DNA from: Pseudomonadales bacterium
GTDB taxonomy: Bacteria; Pseudomonadota; Gammaproteobacteria; Pseudomonadales; Ketobacteraceae
NCBI GenBank assembly: GCA_020062665.1
Contig: JAGUVW010000071.1
Span: 1-38,869, forward strand
DNA: 38,869 nt
Direction: 5' to 3'
The notes beneath the pieces are model-generated. The model was not told the DNA's origin. It searched no databases and worked only from the letters and a program-made list of their open reading frames with translations. Below, in pieces: positions 25,893-36,424 of this stretch. Each line of letters opens with the position of its first letter. Position 1 is the stretch's first letter. Made by a program: the position numbers and the translations under genes.

Positions 25893-26546
25893 ATGAAAAA
25901 CTACCAGCGCGATTTCATCGAGTTTGCCCTGCGCCTGAATGTGCTGCGTTTTGGCGAGTTCACCCTCAAGTCCGGCCGCAAGAGTCCGTATTTCTTCAAC
26001 GCCGGCCTGTTCAATTCCGGTTTCGCGCTGGCGAAACTCGGGCGCTTCTACGCCGACGCGATTGTCGATTCAAAACTGCAGTTCGACGTGCTGTTCGGCC
26101 CTGCCTACAAAGGCATTCCCATCGCGGCGGCGACGGCCGTAGCGCTGGCGGAGCATCACGAACTGGACATGCCCTGGTGTTTCAACCGCAAGGAAGCCAA
26201 GGATCACGGCGAAGGCGGCAATCTGGTGGGCGCGCCGCTGCAGGGCCGCGTGCTGATCATCGACGACGTGATCACCGCCGGCACCGCGATTCGCGAAGTG
26301 ATGGACATCATTGGCAAAACCGCAGCCAAACCGGCGGCGGTGATCGTGGCGCTGGATCGCCAGGAAAAAGGCAAGGGTGAACTGTCAGCGATTCAGGAAG
26401 TGGAGCGGGATTACGGCATTCCGGTGCTGAGCATCGTTAATCTCACCCAGCTGATCGCCTATCTGGAAGAAAAATCCGCCGCCGGTTCCGAGTGGGAACA
26501 GCATCTGGCGAATATCAAGCGCTATCGGGAACAGTACGGCATCTGA
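25893..26546 (+). CDS. pyrE: Orotate phosphoribosyltransferase
   Basis: Makes orotidine monophosphate from orotate and PRPP in pyrimidine synthesis. It has 217 residues, starting [20 protein letters not shown] like E. coli PyrE. Other signatures are [32 protein letters not shown], the flexible-loop [14 protein letters not shown] and the PRPP-binding [16 protein letters not shown]. The ATG at 25893 is chosen by this homology; a GTG at 25884 overlapping the rph stop is possible. The rph-pyrE order is as in E. coli, without the crc gene found near pyrE in Pseudomonas. Confidence 0.97.
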   Translation: MKNYQRDFIEFALRLNVLRFGEFTLKSGRKSPYFFNAGLFNSGFALAKLGRFYADAIVDSKLQFDVLFGPAYKGIPIAAATAVALAEHHELDMPWCFNRKEAKDHGEGGNLVGAPLQGRVLIIDDVITAGTAIREVMDIIGKTAAKPAAVIVALDRQEKGKGELSAIQEVERDYGIPVLSIVNLTQLIAYLEEKSAAGSEWEQHLANIKRYREQYGI

Positions 26547-26591
26547 CGTTGCCGTGACAGGGCGGTGGCAGGGGGCTGCGCGTTGATGCTG

Positions 26592-27311
26592 TCAGTCGCG
26601 CAGCTTTTTCAGCGTGGCGTAACCCAACTGCCCCATCTGGCGCAGAATCCACTGGCTGCGTTCCAGCACATAGGATGAAGGTGGTTGTGCCCGGTGCTGC
26701 CAAGGATTGGGCAGCACTGCTGCCAGCCGCGCGGACTCCGTCCAGTTCAGATGACGCGCGGGCTTGCCGAAAAAGTGCCGTCCCGCTGCGTCCACGCCAT
26801 AAATGCCTGGCCCGAATTCCACGATATTCAGATACAGCTCCAGAATCCGCTCCTTCCCCAGCAGCAATTCCATCAGCAGTGTGAGCCAGGCTTCGATGCC
26901 TTTGCGCAGATAGCTGCGGCTGGGCCACAGGAACAGGTTTTTGGCGGTCTGCTGGGTGATGGTGCTGGCGCCGCGCACGCGCTTGCCGCGGGCATTGTGG
27001 GCGAAGGCCGCTTCGATGGCGTTCATGTCGAAGCCGTGGTGGGAAGGAAAACGCTGATCCTCTGCCGCGATCACCGCTAGCTGCATGGGCTGGGCAATCT
27101 GCGCCAGCGGCACCCACTGGTGTTTGGTCTGGGCCGGATAACCGGGAGGATTGAACAGTGCGCGATGCAGTTGCCAACTCCACACCGGCGGATCGACGAA
27201 GCGCAAGCCCAGCACCAGCAGCGCGCTCAGCAGCATCAGGCCCAGCAGCATTTTCACTAGCGAGCGCAGCAACAGGCGGACAAAACGTTTGACGGGATGG
27301 GAAGCGCGCAC
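26592..27311 (-). CDS. mtgA: Monofunctional peptidoglycan transglycosylase MtgA
   Basis: Polymerises lipid II into glycan strands at the inner membrane. From the GTG at 27311 it has 239 residues (E. coli MtgA has 242). A single membrane helix at about 13-38 is followed by the GT51 domain: [16 protein letters not shown] (catalytic Glu), [37 protein letters not shown] and [10 protein letters not shown]. The reading frame is open to an ATG at 27443, but that start would leave 5 bases to the divergent creD start and add a poor N-terminus. The GTG lacks a strong ribosome site, so the start is uncertain. Confidence 0.93.
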   Translation of the reverse strand: MRASHPVKRFVRLLLRSLVKMLLGLMLLSALLVLGLRFVDPPVWSWQLHRALFNPPGYPAQTKHQWVPLAQIAQPMQLAVIAAEDQRFPSHHGFDMNAIEAAFAHNARGKRVRGASTITQQTAKNLFLWPSRSYLRKGIEAWLTLLMELLLGKERILELYLNIVEFGPGIYGVDAAGRHFFGKPARHLNWTESARLAAVLPNPWQHRAQPPSSYVLERSQWILRQMGQLGYATLKKLRD

Positions 27312-27448
27312 GGAACCGGCATCGGATGAACAGGGAAGGCGCGCAGTATAGCGTTTGCCGTCGATTCGCCACAATCGATCAGAATCGCGCAAGAACGTTG
27401 CCCGAATCCTGCGGTGAAATGGCGCAAATCCACCACAGGTCATGGCCG

Positions 27449-28768
27449 ATGAAAAACCTTCCGCTCCTGAAAGCGTTGTTCCAGAACAGCGTCACCTCTT
27501 CCCTGCTTCTGCTGGGATTGATTTTGCTGCTGTTGCAGTTTCCTCTCGCCAAACTCGACAGCCTGATCGCCGAACGCCAGCGCAGTCAGTGGCAGGTGCA
27601 GCAGGAGGTCACCGCCAGCTGGGGTGGCGAGCAGCAGATTGCCGGCCCCTATCTGATCGTGCCCTGGGTGGAAAGCGCGCCCACGGCCCTGCGTTTCAAT
27701 CTGCAGCTGCCGGATACCGAGCGCCGCTACGCCGTACTGCTGCCGTCGCGGCTGAACATCAGCGCCCGCGCCCGCCCGGAGGTTCGCTATCGCGGCCTGT
27801 ATGAAGTACCGCTGTATCAGGCGGATATTACGGTGGAAGCAGAATTCAGCCGGCCCGATCCCGCCGCCTTTGCGGTGAAACCTGAACAGTGGCAATGGCA
27901 GGAGGCGCGGGTGGCGATGACCCTCAGCGATCTGAAGGCCCTCACCGGCAGCATCGACGCAACCTGGCAGCAGACCGCACTGGAGGTCATGCCCGGCAGT
28001 TCCGCCGCGCCCGCCGGTTTTCACTTCCCGCTGAAAGATCCGTTCACCGAGTCCGACACCGCGCCGTTCACCCTGCATTTCAGCCTCAATGGCAGCCAGC
28101 GTTTGATGGCGGCGCCGCTGGGGCGCACCAGTGTGATTCAGATGGAAGGGGCCTGGCCGGCGCCAGGATTCCAGGGGGAATGGCTGCCCAGCCAGCGTAC
28201 GGTGACGGCGCAGGGATTCAGCGCACAGTGGGAGATCCCCTTTATCGCCCGGGGCCTGCCGGTGCAGTGGCAGGGTCATTCTGTGGATCTGAAACAGAGC
28301 GAGCTGCACTGGGTGGGCGTGCAGTTGCAGCCGGCGGTGGACGCCTATCGCCAGATCGAGCGCGCCACCAAATACCAGCTGCTGTTCCTGCTGATGGTGT
28401 TCGGCTTCTTCTGGCTGTTTCAGGCCCTGGCGGCGGTGCCGGTGCACGGTCTGCACTACGTCCTCACCGGTGGCGCGCTGTGTCTGTTCTACCTGCTGTT
28501 GCTGTCACTGGCGGAGCATCTGGGTTTTGTCAGTGCCTACCTGTGTGCCAGCGGCGCGGTGATCATTCAGATGACGCTGTACGGCAAGTCCGTGCTGCAG
28601 TCCTGGCTGCGGGCGACGGGGCTGGGCGTGCTGCTGGCCTGTCTGTTCGGCTACCTGTGGTCGCTGCTGCAGGAGCAGGATTACGCGCTGCTGTTTGGAT
28701 CGGCGGGCCTTTTTGCGGCGTTGTCGCTGGTGATGTTCCTCACCCGCAAGCGGCTGGCGGCGGCGTGA
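27449..28768 (+). CDS. creD: Inner-membrane protein CreD
   Basis: A 439-residue protein (E. coli CreD has about 450) with an N-terminal membrane helix (about 10-30), a large extracytoplasmic region (about 35-305) and a C-terminal membrane domain of about five helices. The start [20 protein letters not shown], the GPYLIVPW segment and [19 protein letters not shown] followed by [11 protein letters not shown] are typical of CreD. In E. coli and Aeromonas/Pseudomonas relatives creD is controlled by the CreBC two-component system and linked to envelope stability and beta-lactam response. No creB or creC is adjacent, and no TTCAC-N6-TTCAC site is present upstream. Divergent from mtgA. Confidence 0.93.
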   Translation: MKNLPLLKALFQNSVTSSLLLLGLILLLLQFPLAKLDSLIAERQRSQWQVQQEVTASWGGEQQIAGPYLIVPWVESAPTALRFNLQLPDTERRYAVLLPSRLNISARARPEVRYRGLYEVPLYQADITVEAEFSRPDPAAFAVKPEQWQWQEARVAMTLSDLKALTGSIDATWQQTALEVMPGSSAAPAGFHFPLKDPFTESDTAPFTLHFSLNGSQRLMAAPLGRTSVIQMEGAWPAPGFQGEWLPSQRTVTAQGFSAQWEIPFIARGLPVQWQGHSVDLKQSELHWVGVQLQPAVDAYRQIERATKYQLLFLLMVFGFFWLFQALAAVPVHGLHYVLTGGALCLFYLLLLSLAEHLGFVSAYLCASGAVIIQMTLYGKSVLQSWLRATGLGVLLACLFGYLWSLLQEQDYALLFGSAGLFAALSLVMFLTRKRLAAA

Positions 28769-28774
28769 AATGAA

Positions 28775-28806
28775 GAAGGGTGCCCGTACGAGACGTGGCA
28801 CCCTTC
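28775..28806. terminator. Hairpin between convergent creD and receiver genes
   Basis: A perfect 10-bp stem (28775-28784 with 28797-28806) and a 12-base loop lie just after the creD stop. It is flanked by short AT-rich stretches rather than a pure T-run, so it is a moderate, possibly bidirectional, terminator. Confidence 0.5.
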
Positions 28807-28826
28807 ATTGATAAAGCCGGGTCAGG

Positions 28827-29207
28827 TCAGGCGGCGCGATGCAAGGCTTTTCCCAGAATGTCACCCAGCTCGTTAGGGCTGGCCACCTTGCTCAGGAAGC
28901 CGTCGCAATGGCAGCGGGCGAAGCGCTTGCGCTCCGCTTCCGAATTCTTGTACGACACGATGATGATGGGGATGCCCTGCAAGTGCGGGACGGTCTTCAG
29001 CTTGTCCACCAGTTGATCCGACGGCATGTCCGGCAACGTGGCGTCCACCAGGATCAGATCGTATTGGGTATCTTGCAGCCGGGTCAGACACTCAAAGCCC
29101 AGGGCAAAAAACTTCAGCTGAAAGCACTCATCCAGGGACTGGCGCAGGTAGCGGCGGAAACCCAGATCGTCATCCACACACAGAATCTTGTAAGTGTTTG
29201 TTGTCAT
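28827..29207 (-). CDS. Stand-alone response-regulator receiver protein
   Basis: A 126-residue single receiver domain with no output domain. It has the acidic triad D12-D13-D14, phospho-acceptor D55 in LILVDATLPD, the conserved Ser in PIIIVSYKN and Lys in GFLSKVASP, so it should be phosphorylatable. GGAGGAA precedes the ATG. Such CheY-like proteins act by binding a partner or as phosphate sinks. No kinase gene is adjacent; the kinase at 3015-5114 is distant and already has its own regulator. Partner unknown. Confidence 0.92.
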   Translation of the reverse strand: MTTNTYKILCVDDDLGFRRYLRQSLDECFQLKFFALGFECLTRLQDTQYDLILVDATLPDMPSDQLVDKLKTVPHLQGIPIIIVSYKNSEAERKRFARCHCDGFLSKVASPNELGDILGKALHRAA

Positions 29208-29317
29208 TGTTATTCCTCCAGCGGCGAGCGCACCCGGATGCACGACGGGCGCATGGAATGAATATAGACAAAGATGAAAAAAATGCCTGAAATTTCACCA
29301 AAAAAAGCAAATTTGGT

Positions 29318-30094
29318 TTAGGGGAGACTGGTCAGCACGACATCCAGAATCAGCTTGCTGCCCACCAGCAGGGTCAGCACCTCGAAACTGCGCTTCACCC
29401 ACTGATTGCCCTTGATGATGGACAGATGGGCGCCCAGATAGCCCCCCAGCAGAGAGCCCAGCAGCAGCGCCGGCAGCCAGCTCCACTGGATCGGGGCCTG
29501 AAACGCCAGGGTGAGAGCGCCGGCGCCGTTCCAGAACAGCCCCACCAGTACCAGCGTGTAGGCCACTGCGCTCTTGTAATCCAGCCCGAACCAGCGCACC
29601 AGCCACAGGGTGACAAACAGTCCGGTGCCCGAGGTTAAGCTGCCATTCAGCACGCCGATGCTATAAAGTACCGCACCGCCCACCAGGTAGCCGTAGCGGG
29701 TGCGGTGGCGGGGTGTGGTGGTCTGCCCCAAATCCTTTTTGGTGATGGAATAAATGCCCAGTCCGGTGGTCAGAAAGCCCAGGGCGAGTTTGGAGACCTG
29801 ATCATCAAAATTGAGAATGATCAAGGCACCCGTCACGACACCCGGCAGGCCGCAGACTAGAATGAACAGTGCAAACAAGCGGTTGAGCGTGCTGGCGCGA
29901 AAATGGCGCACGGTGGCGCCGATGCCCAGGGCGACACTGGCGATCTTGTGAGTCACCAGCGCGGTGGGAAATGCCAGCCCCAGGAACAGCAGAATCGGCA
30001 ACTGCAGCAGGCCGGCTCCGCCCCCCGCCAATGCCGACAGCGTGTTGGCAATGAGTGAGGCAGCAAACAGCAGCAGTTGTTGGAACACATCCAC
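29318..30094 (-). CDS. TSUP family permease (TauE/SafE-like)
   Basis: A 258-residue integral membrane protein with about eight helices. The first helix region holds NTLSALAGGGAGLLQLPILLFLG and the middle LNGSLTSGTGLFVTLWLVRWFG, the two Gly-rich repeats of the TauE/SafE (TSUP) family, which export or import sulfite, sulfoacetate and related organic anions. Substrate cannot be predicted. The start has no clear ribosome site. It is divergent from the DUF4124 gene and followed after 110 bases by the receiver gene on the same strand. Confidence 0.9.
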   Translation of the reverse strand: MDVFQQLLLFAASLIANTLSALAGGGAGLLQLPILLFLGLAFPTALVTHKIASVALGIGATVRHFRASTLNRLFALFILVCGLPGVVTGALIILNFDDQVSKLALGFLTTGLGIYSITKKDLGQTTTPRHRTRYGYLVGGAVLYSIGVLNGSLTSGTGLFVTLWLVRWFGLDYKSAVAYTLVLVGLFWNGAGALTLAFQAPIQWSWLPALLLGSLLGGYLGAHLSIIKGNQWVKRSFEVLTLLVGSKLILDVVLTSLP

Positions 30095-30163
30095 AGGCAG
30101 GCCCGACAGTCATGAACAGCGCGGCGATCATACCGCAAAGCCCAGCAGGTGAATAATCCAGGC

Positions 30164-30778
30164 ATGAAACGTTTCTTCGCAATGGCAGTTCTATTGATGG
30201 TCAGCGCCAGCACCCTGGCGGCGAATCTGTATCGCTACGAGAACGATCAGGGCGTCATGGTGATCAACGATACCGTGCCGCCGGAATTCGTGCACAAGGG
30301 CTATGACATCATCAGTCCCAAGGGGCGGCTGATCGAGCGCGTGCCGCGTGCCCTGACGCCGGAAGAACTGGCAGCCAAATCCGCCGAGGATCGTGCCGCT
30401 CTCGACCGCGCCAAGCAGGCGGAAGCCGACAAGAAACTGCTCACCATTTTCAGCAGCGCAGCCGATGCGGAACGCGCCCGCGATCGCAAAATCGAAGCCA
30501 TCGATGTGAACATCAACGTCACCCGCGGCAACATCCTCAAACTGCAGGGCGATTTCAACACCGCCCAGGCCCAGGCGGCGGAGCGGGAACGCGCCGGGCA
30601 AAAGGTTCCAGAGTATCTGGTGGAAAACATGGACAGCCTGCGCCGCCAGATCGAATCGGCGGAAGCCTCGATTATCGAACGGGAAATGGAAAAGGAAGTG
30701 ATCCGCAAGGAATACCAGAACGATATCGAGCGGCTGCGTTATTTGCTTGAGCAGCGCGGCCAGGCCTCCGGGCAATGA
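30164..30778 (+). CDS. DUF4124 domain protein, exported
   Basis: A 204-residue protein with a signal peptide (about 1-20, ends STLAA). A DUF4124 domain (about 20-60, NLYRYENDQGVMVINDTVPPEFV) is followed by a long charged helical region with likely coiled coil (about 70-200). DUF4124 is common in gammaproteobacterial periplasmic proteins, often with roles near the cell wall, but its function is not established. The ATG at 30164 has AGGTGA upstream; a GTG at 30149 would add five residues. It is convergent with slmA. Confidence 0.82.
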   Translation: MKRFFAMAVLLMVSASTLAANLYRYENDQGVMVINDTVPPEFVHKGYDIISPKGRLIERVPRALTPEELAAKSAEDRAALDRAKQAEADKKLLTIFSSAADAERARDRKIEAIDVNINVTRGNILKLQGDFNTAQAQAAERERAGQKVPEYLVENMDSLRRQIESAEASIIEREMEKEVIRKEYQNDIERLRYLLEQRGQASGQ

Positions 30779-30811
30779 CTGTGCTCACGCCAGTTGCGTG
30801 TCGCAGTGCAC

Positions 30812-31411
30812 TCAGCTGGCAATGAACAGCGAACCGCCCAGCAGATTCCACTGATCATCCCAGCCCGCCGTGGGCGCTCTTGAAAATCCCGAACGCACGA
30901 ATTGGCAAATCCGTCCTTCCGCTGCCGCCAGCATCAGGTTCGCGCTTTGTGCTGCGCTCAATCGGGTGCGCCGCCCTTCCTTCAGCTCCGCTTCCCGCAA
31001 CACCTGTTTCAACTGCGTTTCGATGCGATCGTACAGCTGGATCACCCGCTGGCGCAGGCGATCGGTTTCGCCGGTGATGGCGTCGCCGGTGAGGATACGG
31101 GTGATGCCGGGATTTTTTTCCGAGAACGCCAGCAGCAGGTGCAGGATCTGGCCGCACTGGGTGAGGGCGTCGGGCTCTTCTTTCAGAATCATGCTGATGC
31201 GGGAAAACAGCGATTGCTCGATGAATTCGATCAGTCCCTCGAACATTTTCGCCTTGCTGGGAAAATGCCGGTACAGCGCGGCTTCGGACACGCCCACTTC
31301 CTTGGCCAGCGCGGCCGTGGTGATGCGGCCACCGGGCGTGGCTTCCAGCATGTGGGCCAGAGCCTGCAGGATCTGTTCTTTGCGGGATGCTTTGCGCTCG
31401 CTGGTGGCCAT
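30812..31411 (-). CDS. slmA: Nucleoid occlusion factor SlmA
   Basis: TetR-family DNA-binding protein that blocks FtsZ assembly over the nucleoid. It has 199 residues, as in E. coli. The N-terminal helix-turn-helix (about 10-60) contains [37 protein letters not shown] and [10 protein letters not shown]. The C-terminal dimer/FtsZ region contains [30 protein letters not shown] and [15 protein letters not shown], specific to SlmA. It starts 18 bases after the argB stop, so it is probably in the algC-argB unit. E. coli has slmA between dut and pyrE, consistent with this region. Confidence 0.96.
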   Translation of the reverse strand: MATSERKASRKEQILQALAHMLEATPGGRITTAALAKEVGVSEAALYRHFPSKAKMFEGLIEFIEQSLFSRISMILKEEPDALTQCGQILHLLLAFSEKNPGITRILTGDAITGETDRLRQRVIQLYDRIETQLKQVLREAELKEGRRTRLSAAQSANLMLAAAEGRICQFVRSGFSRAPTAGWDDQWNLLGGSLFIAS

Positions 31412-31429
31412 GGTTGCGTGCTCTTGCCG

Positions 31430-32365
<936 letters not shown>

Positions 32366-32402
32366 CTAAATGCGTTGGGTGATGCGTTGGAGATGTGGGG
32401 GT

Positions 32403-35099
32403 TTAAAACGGAATGCTTAAACCGGGTTCCACGGATTTGAGCTGTTCGCGGAAGACAGTTTTCACGTTTTCCAGCGCCGCATCCGTGTCGGCTTCAAAAC
32501 GTGCCACCAGTACCGGTGTGGTGTTGGAGGCGCGAACCAGTCCCCAGCTGTCGGGGAAGTCTACCCTGACTCCATCAATCTTGACCAGATTGCCGCCGGG
32601 GAATTTGCCCTGCTCTTCCAGCTTTTTGATGATGTTGAACTTGGTGCTGTCGGAAACTGCCACGTGCAGTTCAGGCGTGCTGAATTTTTCGGGGAATTCG
32701 TTGAACACGTCGTCGGCGTCGAAGGGTTCCATGGAGAGGATTTCCAGCAGACGGGCAGCGGTGTAAAGGGCGTCGTCGAAGCCGTACCAGCGGTCGTTGA
32801 AGAAAATGTGGCCGGACAGCTCGCCGCCCACCACGGCGTTGGTTTCCTTCATTTTGGCCTTCATCAGGGAGTGGCCGGTGGCGCACATGATGGCGCGGCC
32901 GCCCAGGCCGCTGACCAGTTCCGCCACGTCGCGGGTGCATTTCACGTCGTAGAGGATATCGGCGCCGGGGTTGCGGGACAGCAGGTCTTTGGCCAGCAGC
33001 ATCAGCAGACGGTCGGGCCAGATGATCTTGCCGCTGGGGGTGACCACGCCGATGCGGTCGCCGTCACCGTCCAGGGCGATACCGAGGTCGGCGCCGGTGC
33101 GCTGGACCTGGTCGATCAGGTCTTCCAGATTGTCGGGGTTGCTCGGATCCGGATGATGATTGGGGAAGTTGCCGTCGATGTCGATGTAGAGCGGGGTGAT
33201 GGTGCAACCCAGGGCGTCCAGCAGTTTGGTTGCCAGGGGGCCGGCCACGCCGTTGCCGCCGTCCACCACGATGCGCATGGGCTTGGCCAGCACGACGTCA
33301 TTGTTGATCCGATCCAGGTAATCCTTGGCGAGGTCGTGGCGTTCGTAATTGCCCTGGCCGCCCAGCAGCTTGTTGGTTTCGATGCGCTTGCGCAGGCCCT
33401 GGATGCGTTCGCCGGACAGGGTTTCGTCGGCTACCACCACTTTGAAACCGTTGTACTCCGGCGGGTTGTGACTGCCAGTGACCATGACGCCACTGCGGGA
33501 GCGCAACGTCTTGGTGGCAAAGTACAGCACGGGGGTGGGCACCATGCCGATGTCGATCACATTCACGCCGGCGGCCATCAGGCCTTCGGCCAGGGATTCT
33601 GCCAGTTCCTGGCTGGAGTGGCGGCCATCGCGCGCCACGATTACAGCGCTTTCACCCTTGTCGCGGGCCTCGCTGCCCACGGCGGCGCCGATGGCATGGG
33701 CCACGTCCCGATCCAGATTCTTGCCGACAATGCCGCGGATGTCGTAGGCGCGGAAGATGTCTGCCGCCACCTTGATGTCCACCCGCAGGGCCTGGGGCTT
33801 GGCCATGTCCACCATGTCCAGGGCCAGGGCGTCGGGGCCATCGTCCAGCAGCAGCGGGTCATTGTGGGTGTCGGCGGCGGTGCTGAGCAGGTCGTGGTCG
33901 TCGGCATGCAGGTTGACGTCCAGCATGTCGTCGTTGCGGAAGGTGGGGTCGAAATCCGGTAGCGGCTCGGCCTTCTTGCCGCCCTTGGCCGTGTCCTTGG
34001 CGCTGCCGATGGAATGGCGCACCTTGGTGTCGTATTCCTCGAACAGGCGGTTGATGGTCTGGGCCAGGGACGCAAAGATGCCCAGAGTGAACGGCTTGGT
34101 GTGCTTGTCGCGGGTGGTCAGGGCCTGGAAGTATGCGGCCAGGGCGGTGGCGTTCGCCTGCAGTGCCTTGTTCAGCAGCAGGAAACTCAGCAACCCCAGC
34201 AGGGCTACCAGTACGGCGCTGGCACCCGTGATGCCCCAGAGCAGGCCGGCGCTGGCGCTGAAGCGGTCGGCTTCCGCAGACGGGTAGTAGCTGGCGCTGA
34301 AGTGCGGGATGGTGCCTTTTGCAGTGAAGCCACTGCCGGACTTGTGGCTGGCATCACCGCTGCTGTGCACGGGTACCGGTTGATTGGCAAAGGTCTGCAC
34401 GACTTCCACATAGCCGGCGCTGGCGTCCAGTTGCGGCATCAGTTTTTGCAGGGCGGCGAAATCGAAGCTGACGAGCAGGGTGCCTACAGGGCCGGCGGTA
34501 CCGGGAATGGGTTTCACCACCGTGAGGAATTTGCGGTTGTCGTGCTGATGGATTTCCGGCAGGGCGTCATGGTCCTTCTCGGCCCGGGCAATCATGTCCA
34601 GCTGGGCGAAACTGATGGCCGGGGTGGTGCTGGCATCCTTGCGGGCGCTGTTGCGGGCAAAGGCGCGCACCAGGGTGGCGTTGGGTAAGCGGGATTGTAG
34701 GTCCTTGGCGGTGGCGGCCAGAGCGGCGCTATCACCGTTGGCGATGGCAGTGCCCAGAGCTGGATCAGTGGCGAGGCCGCCCACGATACCATCCAGGGTG
34801 TTGGCCTGTTGTTCCAGATCCGCTAGAAAATGGGCTGCGCCCTGCTGCCCGATCAGCGCCATCTGCTGTTGGCCTCCGCCCTGGATCAGCAACACGAACA
34901 GCAGGACGCCGGCCAGCACGACCACGACGGCAGAGCCGGCCAGTGCCGGCAACAGCAGGGGCAGCAGGCCGGATTTGACCGACTGTGCCGGGGCGGCGGC
35001 CTTTTCCTGGCGTTCGTCCTTCGCGATCGCGGGCTTTGCCGGTGCGGGATTCGCGGGGGCGGGAGCCTTGTCTGCGGTCGGCGCCTTCTTCTTCGCCAT
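32403..35099 (-). CDS. algC: Phosphomannomutase/phosphoglucomutase AlgC with membrane-anchored sensor-like N-terminus
   Basis: Interconverts 1- and 6-phosphates of mannose and glucose for alginate, LPS and rhamnolipid precursors. The catalytic part (about residues 440-898) has VTGSHNPPEYNGFK with phospho-Ser543, metal loop DGDGDRIG, sugar loop GGELSGHIFF and phosphate loop RASNTTPVLVARFEADT, all intact. The first 430 residues are extra relative to the classic 463-residue P. aeruginosa enzyme. They comprise a Lys/Ala/Pro tail, helix 1 (about 45-72), an about 210-residue extracytoplasmic domain resembling Cache sensors, helix 2 (about 284-307) and a linker. I recall similar long forms annotated in Pseudomonas relatives. 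AAAGGAA precedes the ATG. It lies upstream of argB in one direction. Confidence 0.94.
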   Translation of the reverse strand: MAKKKAPTADKAPAPANPAPAKPAIAKDERQEKAAAPAQSVKSGLLPLLLPALAGSAVVVVLAGVLLFVLLIQGGGQQQMALIGQQGAAHFLADLEQQANTLDGIVGGLATDPALGTAIANGDSAALAATAKDLQSRLPNATLVRAFARNSARKDASTTPAISFAQLDMIARAEKDHDALPEIHQHDNRKFLTVVKPIPGTAGPVGTLLVSFDFAALQKLMPQLDASAGYVEVVQTFANQPVPVHSSGDASHKSGSGFTAKGTIPHFSASYYPSAEADRFSASAGLLWGITGASAVLVALLGLLSFLLLNKALQANATALAAYFQALTTRDKHTKPFTLGIFASLAQTINRLFEEYDTKVRHSIGSAKDTAKGGKKAEPLPDFDPTFRNDDMLDVNLHADDHDLLSTAADTHNDPLLLDDGPDALALDMVDMAKPQALRVDIKVAADIFRAYDIRGIVGKNLDRDVAHAIGAAVGSEARDKGESAVIVARDGRHSSQELAESLAEGLMAAGVNVIDIGMVPTPVLYFATKTLRSRSGVMVTGSHNPPEYNGFKVVVADETLSGERIQGLRKRIETNKLLGGQGNYERHDLAKDYLDRINNDVVLAKPMRIVVDGGNGVAGPLATKLLDALGCTITPLYIDIDGNFPNHHPDPSNPDNLEDLIDQVQRTGADLGIALDGDGDRIGVVTPSGKIIWPDRLLMLLAKDLLSRNPGADILYDVKCTRDVAELVSGLGGRAIMCATGHSLMKAKMKETNAVVGGELSGHIFFNDRWYGFDDALYTAARLLEILSMEPFDADDVFNEFPEKFSTPELHVAVSDSTKFNIIKKLEEQGKFPGGNLVKIDGVRVDFPDSWGLVRASNTTPVLVARFEADTDAALENVKTVFREQLKSVEPGLSIPF

Positions 35100-35218
35100 G
35101 GGTCGTTCCTTTCAGGTTCTGGTGGGCTGTGGTAGCGGGCGCACACAGCCAGAGGCGGGAGCGCATGTCCCTAGTTCAATTAAGCCTAGCAGCTATCTGC
35201 CGCAGCTTCAGCGCACAA

Positions 35219-36424
35219 TTACGGCTTTGGCAGCCTTTGGGCAATCAACGCAACGATGTCGCGGGCAATCTGGCTCTTGCTGGCCAGTTCCAGGGTTTGC
35301 TGACCCTGGGGCCAGATCACGGTGACGGCGTTCTGCTCGCTGTTGAAACCGATGTCGCTGCGGCTGACGTCGTTGGCCACGATCATGTCCAGGTTCTTGC
35401 GGGCAATTTTCTGGCGGGCGTAGTTCACCACGTCGCGGGTTTCAGCCGCAAAGCCCACGGTGAAGGGCCTGGGTTGCTGGCGGGCGACGGTGGCAACGAT
35501 GTCGGGGTTCTCGACCAGCGTCAGGGTCATGGTGCCGCTGTTGTCCTGCTTCTTGATCTTGTGATCCGGTGCCTGCTGGGGGCGAAAGTCCGCCACGGCG
35601 GCGGTGGCGATAAAGATGTCGGTCTGTGGCACCCGTTCCAGGGCGGCCTTGAGCATGTCCTCGGCACTCACCACGTCCACCCGCTGCACGCGTTCTGGCG
35701 TGGCCAGATGCACCGGGCCGCTGATCAGGGTCACCTGGGCGCCGGCATCCCGCGCTGCCTCTGCCAGGGCGAAACCCATCTTGCCGGAACTGTGATTGCT
35801 GATGAAACGCACCGGGTCGATGGCCTCCCGCGTGGGGCCGGCGGTGATCACCACCCGCTTGCCGGTGAGGATGTTCGACGGAAACAGGTCGGCCGCCATG
35901 TCCGCCAGCTGGGTGGCTTCCAGCATGCGACCCGGGCCTACGTCGCCGCAGGCCTGGGAGCCTTCCGCCGGGCCGAACAGCTTGATCCCCATTTCCTTCA
36001 GCTTTTGGATGTTGGTCTGGTTGGCGGGCGCTGCCCACATGGCCTGGTTCATGGCCGGCGCCACGGCGATGGGGCAGCGGGCCGCCAGGCAGAGCGTGGT
36101 GAGCAGGTCGTTGCCATGGCCGTGGGCGATGCGGGCGATGAAATCGGCGCTGGCGGGCGCCACCAGAATCAAATCCCCCCAGCGCGCCAGCTCGATATGA
36201 CCCATGGCGGCCTCGGCCTCGGTATCCAGCAGGGTGGTGTGCACCGGGTTGCCGGACAGGGCCTGCAGGGTCAGTGGCGTGATGAACTCCTGGGCAGCGG
36301 CGGTCATCACCGCGCGCACGTCGGCGCCCTGGTCCTTCAGCCGGCGGATCAGTTCGGCACTCTTGTAGGCGGCGATGCCACCGGTGACACCCACGATGAT
36401 GCGACGGTTCGCCAGTCGAAGCAT
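35219..36424 (-). CDS. coaBC: Bifunctional phosphopantothenoylcysteine decarboxylase/synthetase CoaBC
   Basis: Catalyses two steps of coenzyme A synthesis. It has 401 residues (E. coli 406). The CoaC part (about 1-190) is a flavin decarboxylase with VGVTGGIAAYKSAELIRRL, SADFIARIAHGHGND (active-site His), APAMNQAMW and the Cys loop GSQACGDVGPGRM. The CoaB part (about 190-401) begins with VVITAGPTREAIDPVRFISN, followed by HSSGKMG. AAGGA precedes the ATG; the frame is open upstream to 36790 but overlaps divergent radC. The next gene downstream is algC, with dut absent from between them. Confidence 0.96.
   Translation of the reverse strand: MLRLANRRIIVGVTGGIAAYKSAELIRRLKDQGADVRAVMTAAAQEFITPLTLQALSGNPVHTTLLDTEAEAAMGHIELARWGDLILVAPASADFIARIAHGHGNDLLTTLCLAARCPIAVAPAMNQAMWAAPANQTNIQKLKEMGIKLFGPAEGSQACGDVGPGRMLEATQLADMAADLFPSNILTGKRVVITAGPTREAIDPVRFISNHSSGKMGFALAEAARDAGAQVTLISGPVHLATPERVQRVDVVSAEDMLKAALERVPQTDIFIATAAVADFRPQQAPDHKIKKQDNSGTMTLTLVENPDIVATVARQQPRPFTVGFAAETRDVVNYARQKIARKNLDMIVANDVSRSDIGFNSEQNAVTVIWPQGQQTLELASKSQIARDIVALIAQRLPKP

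Noticed and set aside
26515-27372. A 285-codon minus-strand frame overlapping mtgA
   Set aside because: Out of frame with the GT51 motifs and of Arg/Ala-rich composition.
27312-27448. CreB-type box upstream of creD
   Set aside because: No TTCAC-N6-TTCAC pattern found on either strand of the gap.
32664-33962. A 432-codon plus-strand frame opposite algC
   Set aside because: It mirrors the catalytic part of algC and has no recognised motif; typical high-GC shadow.
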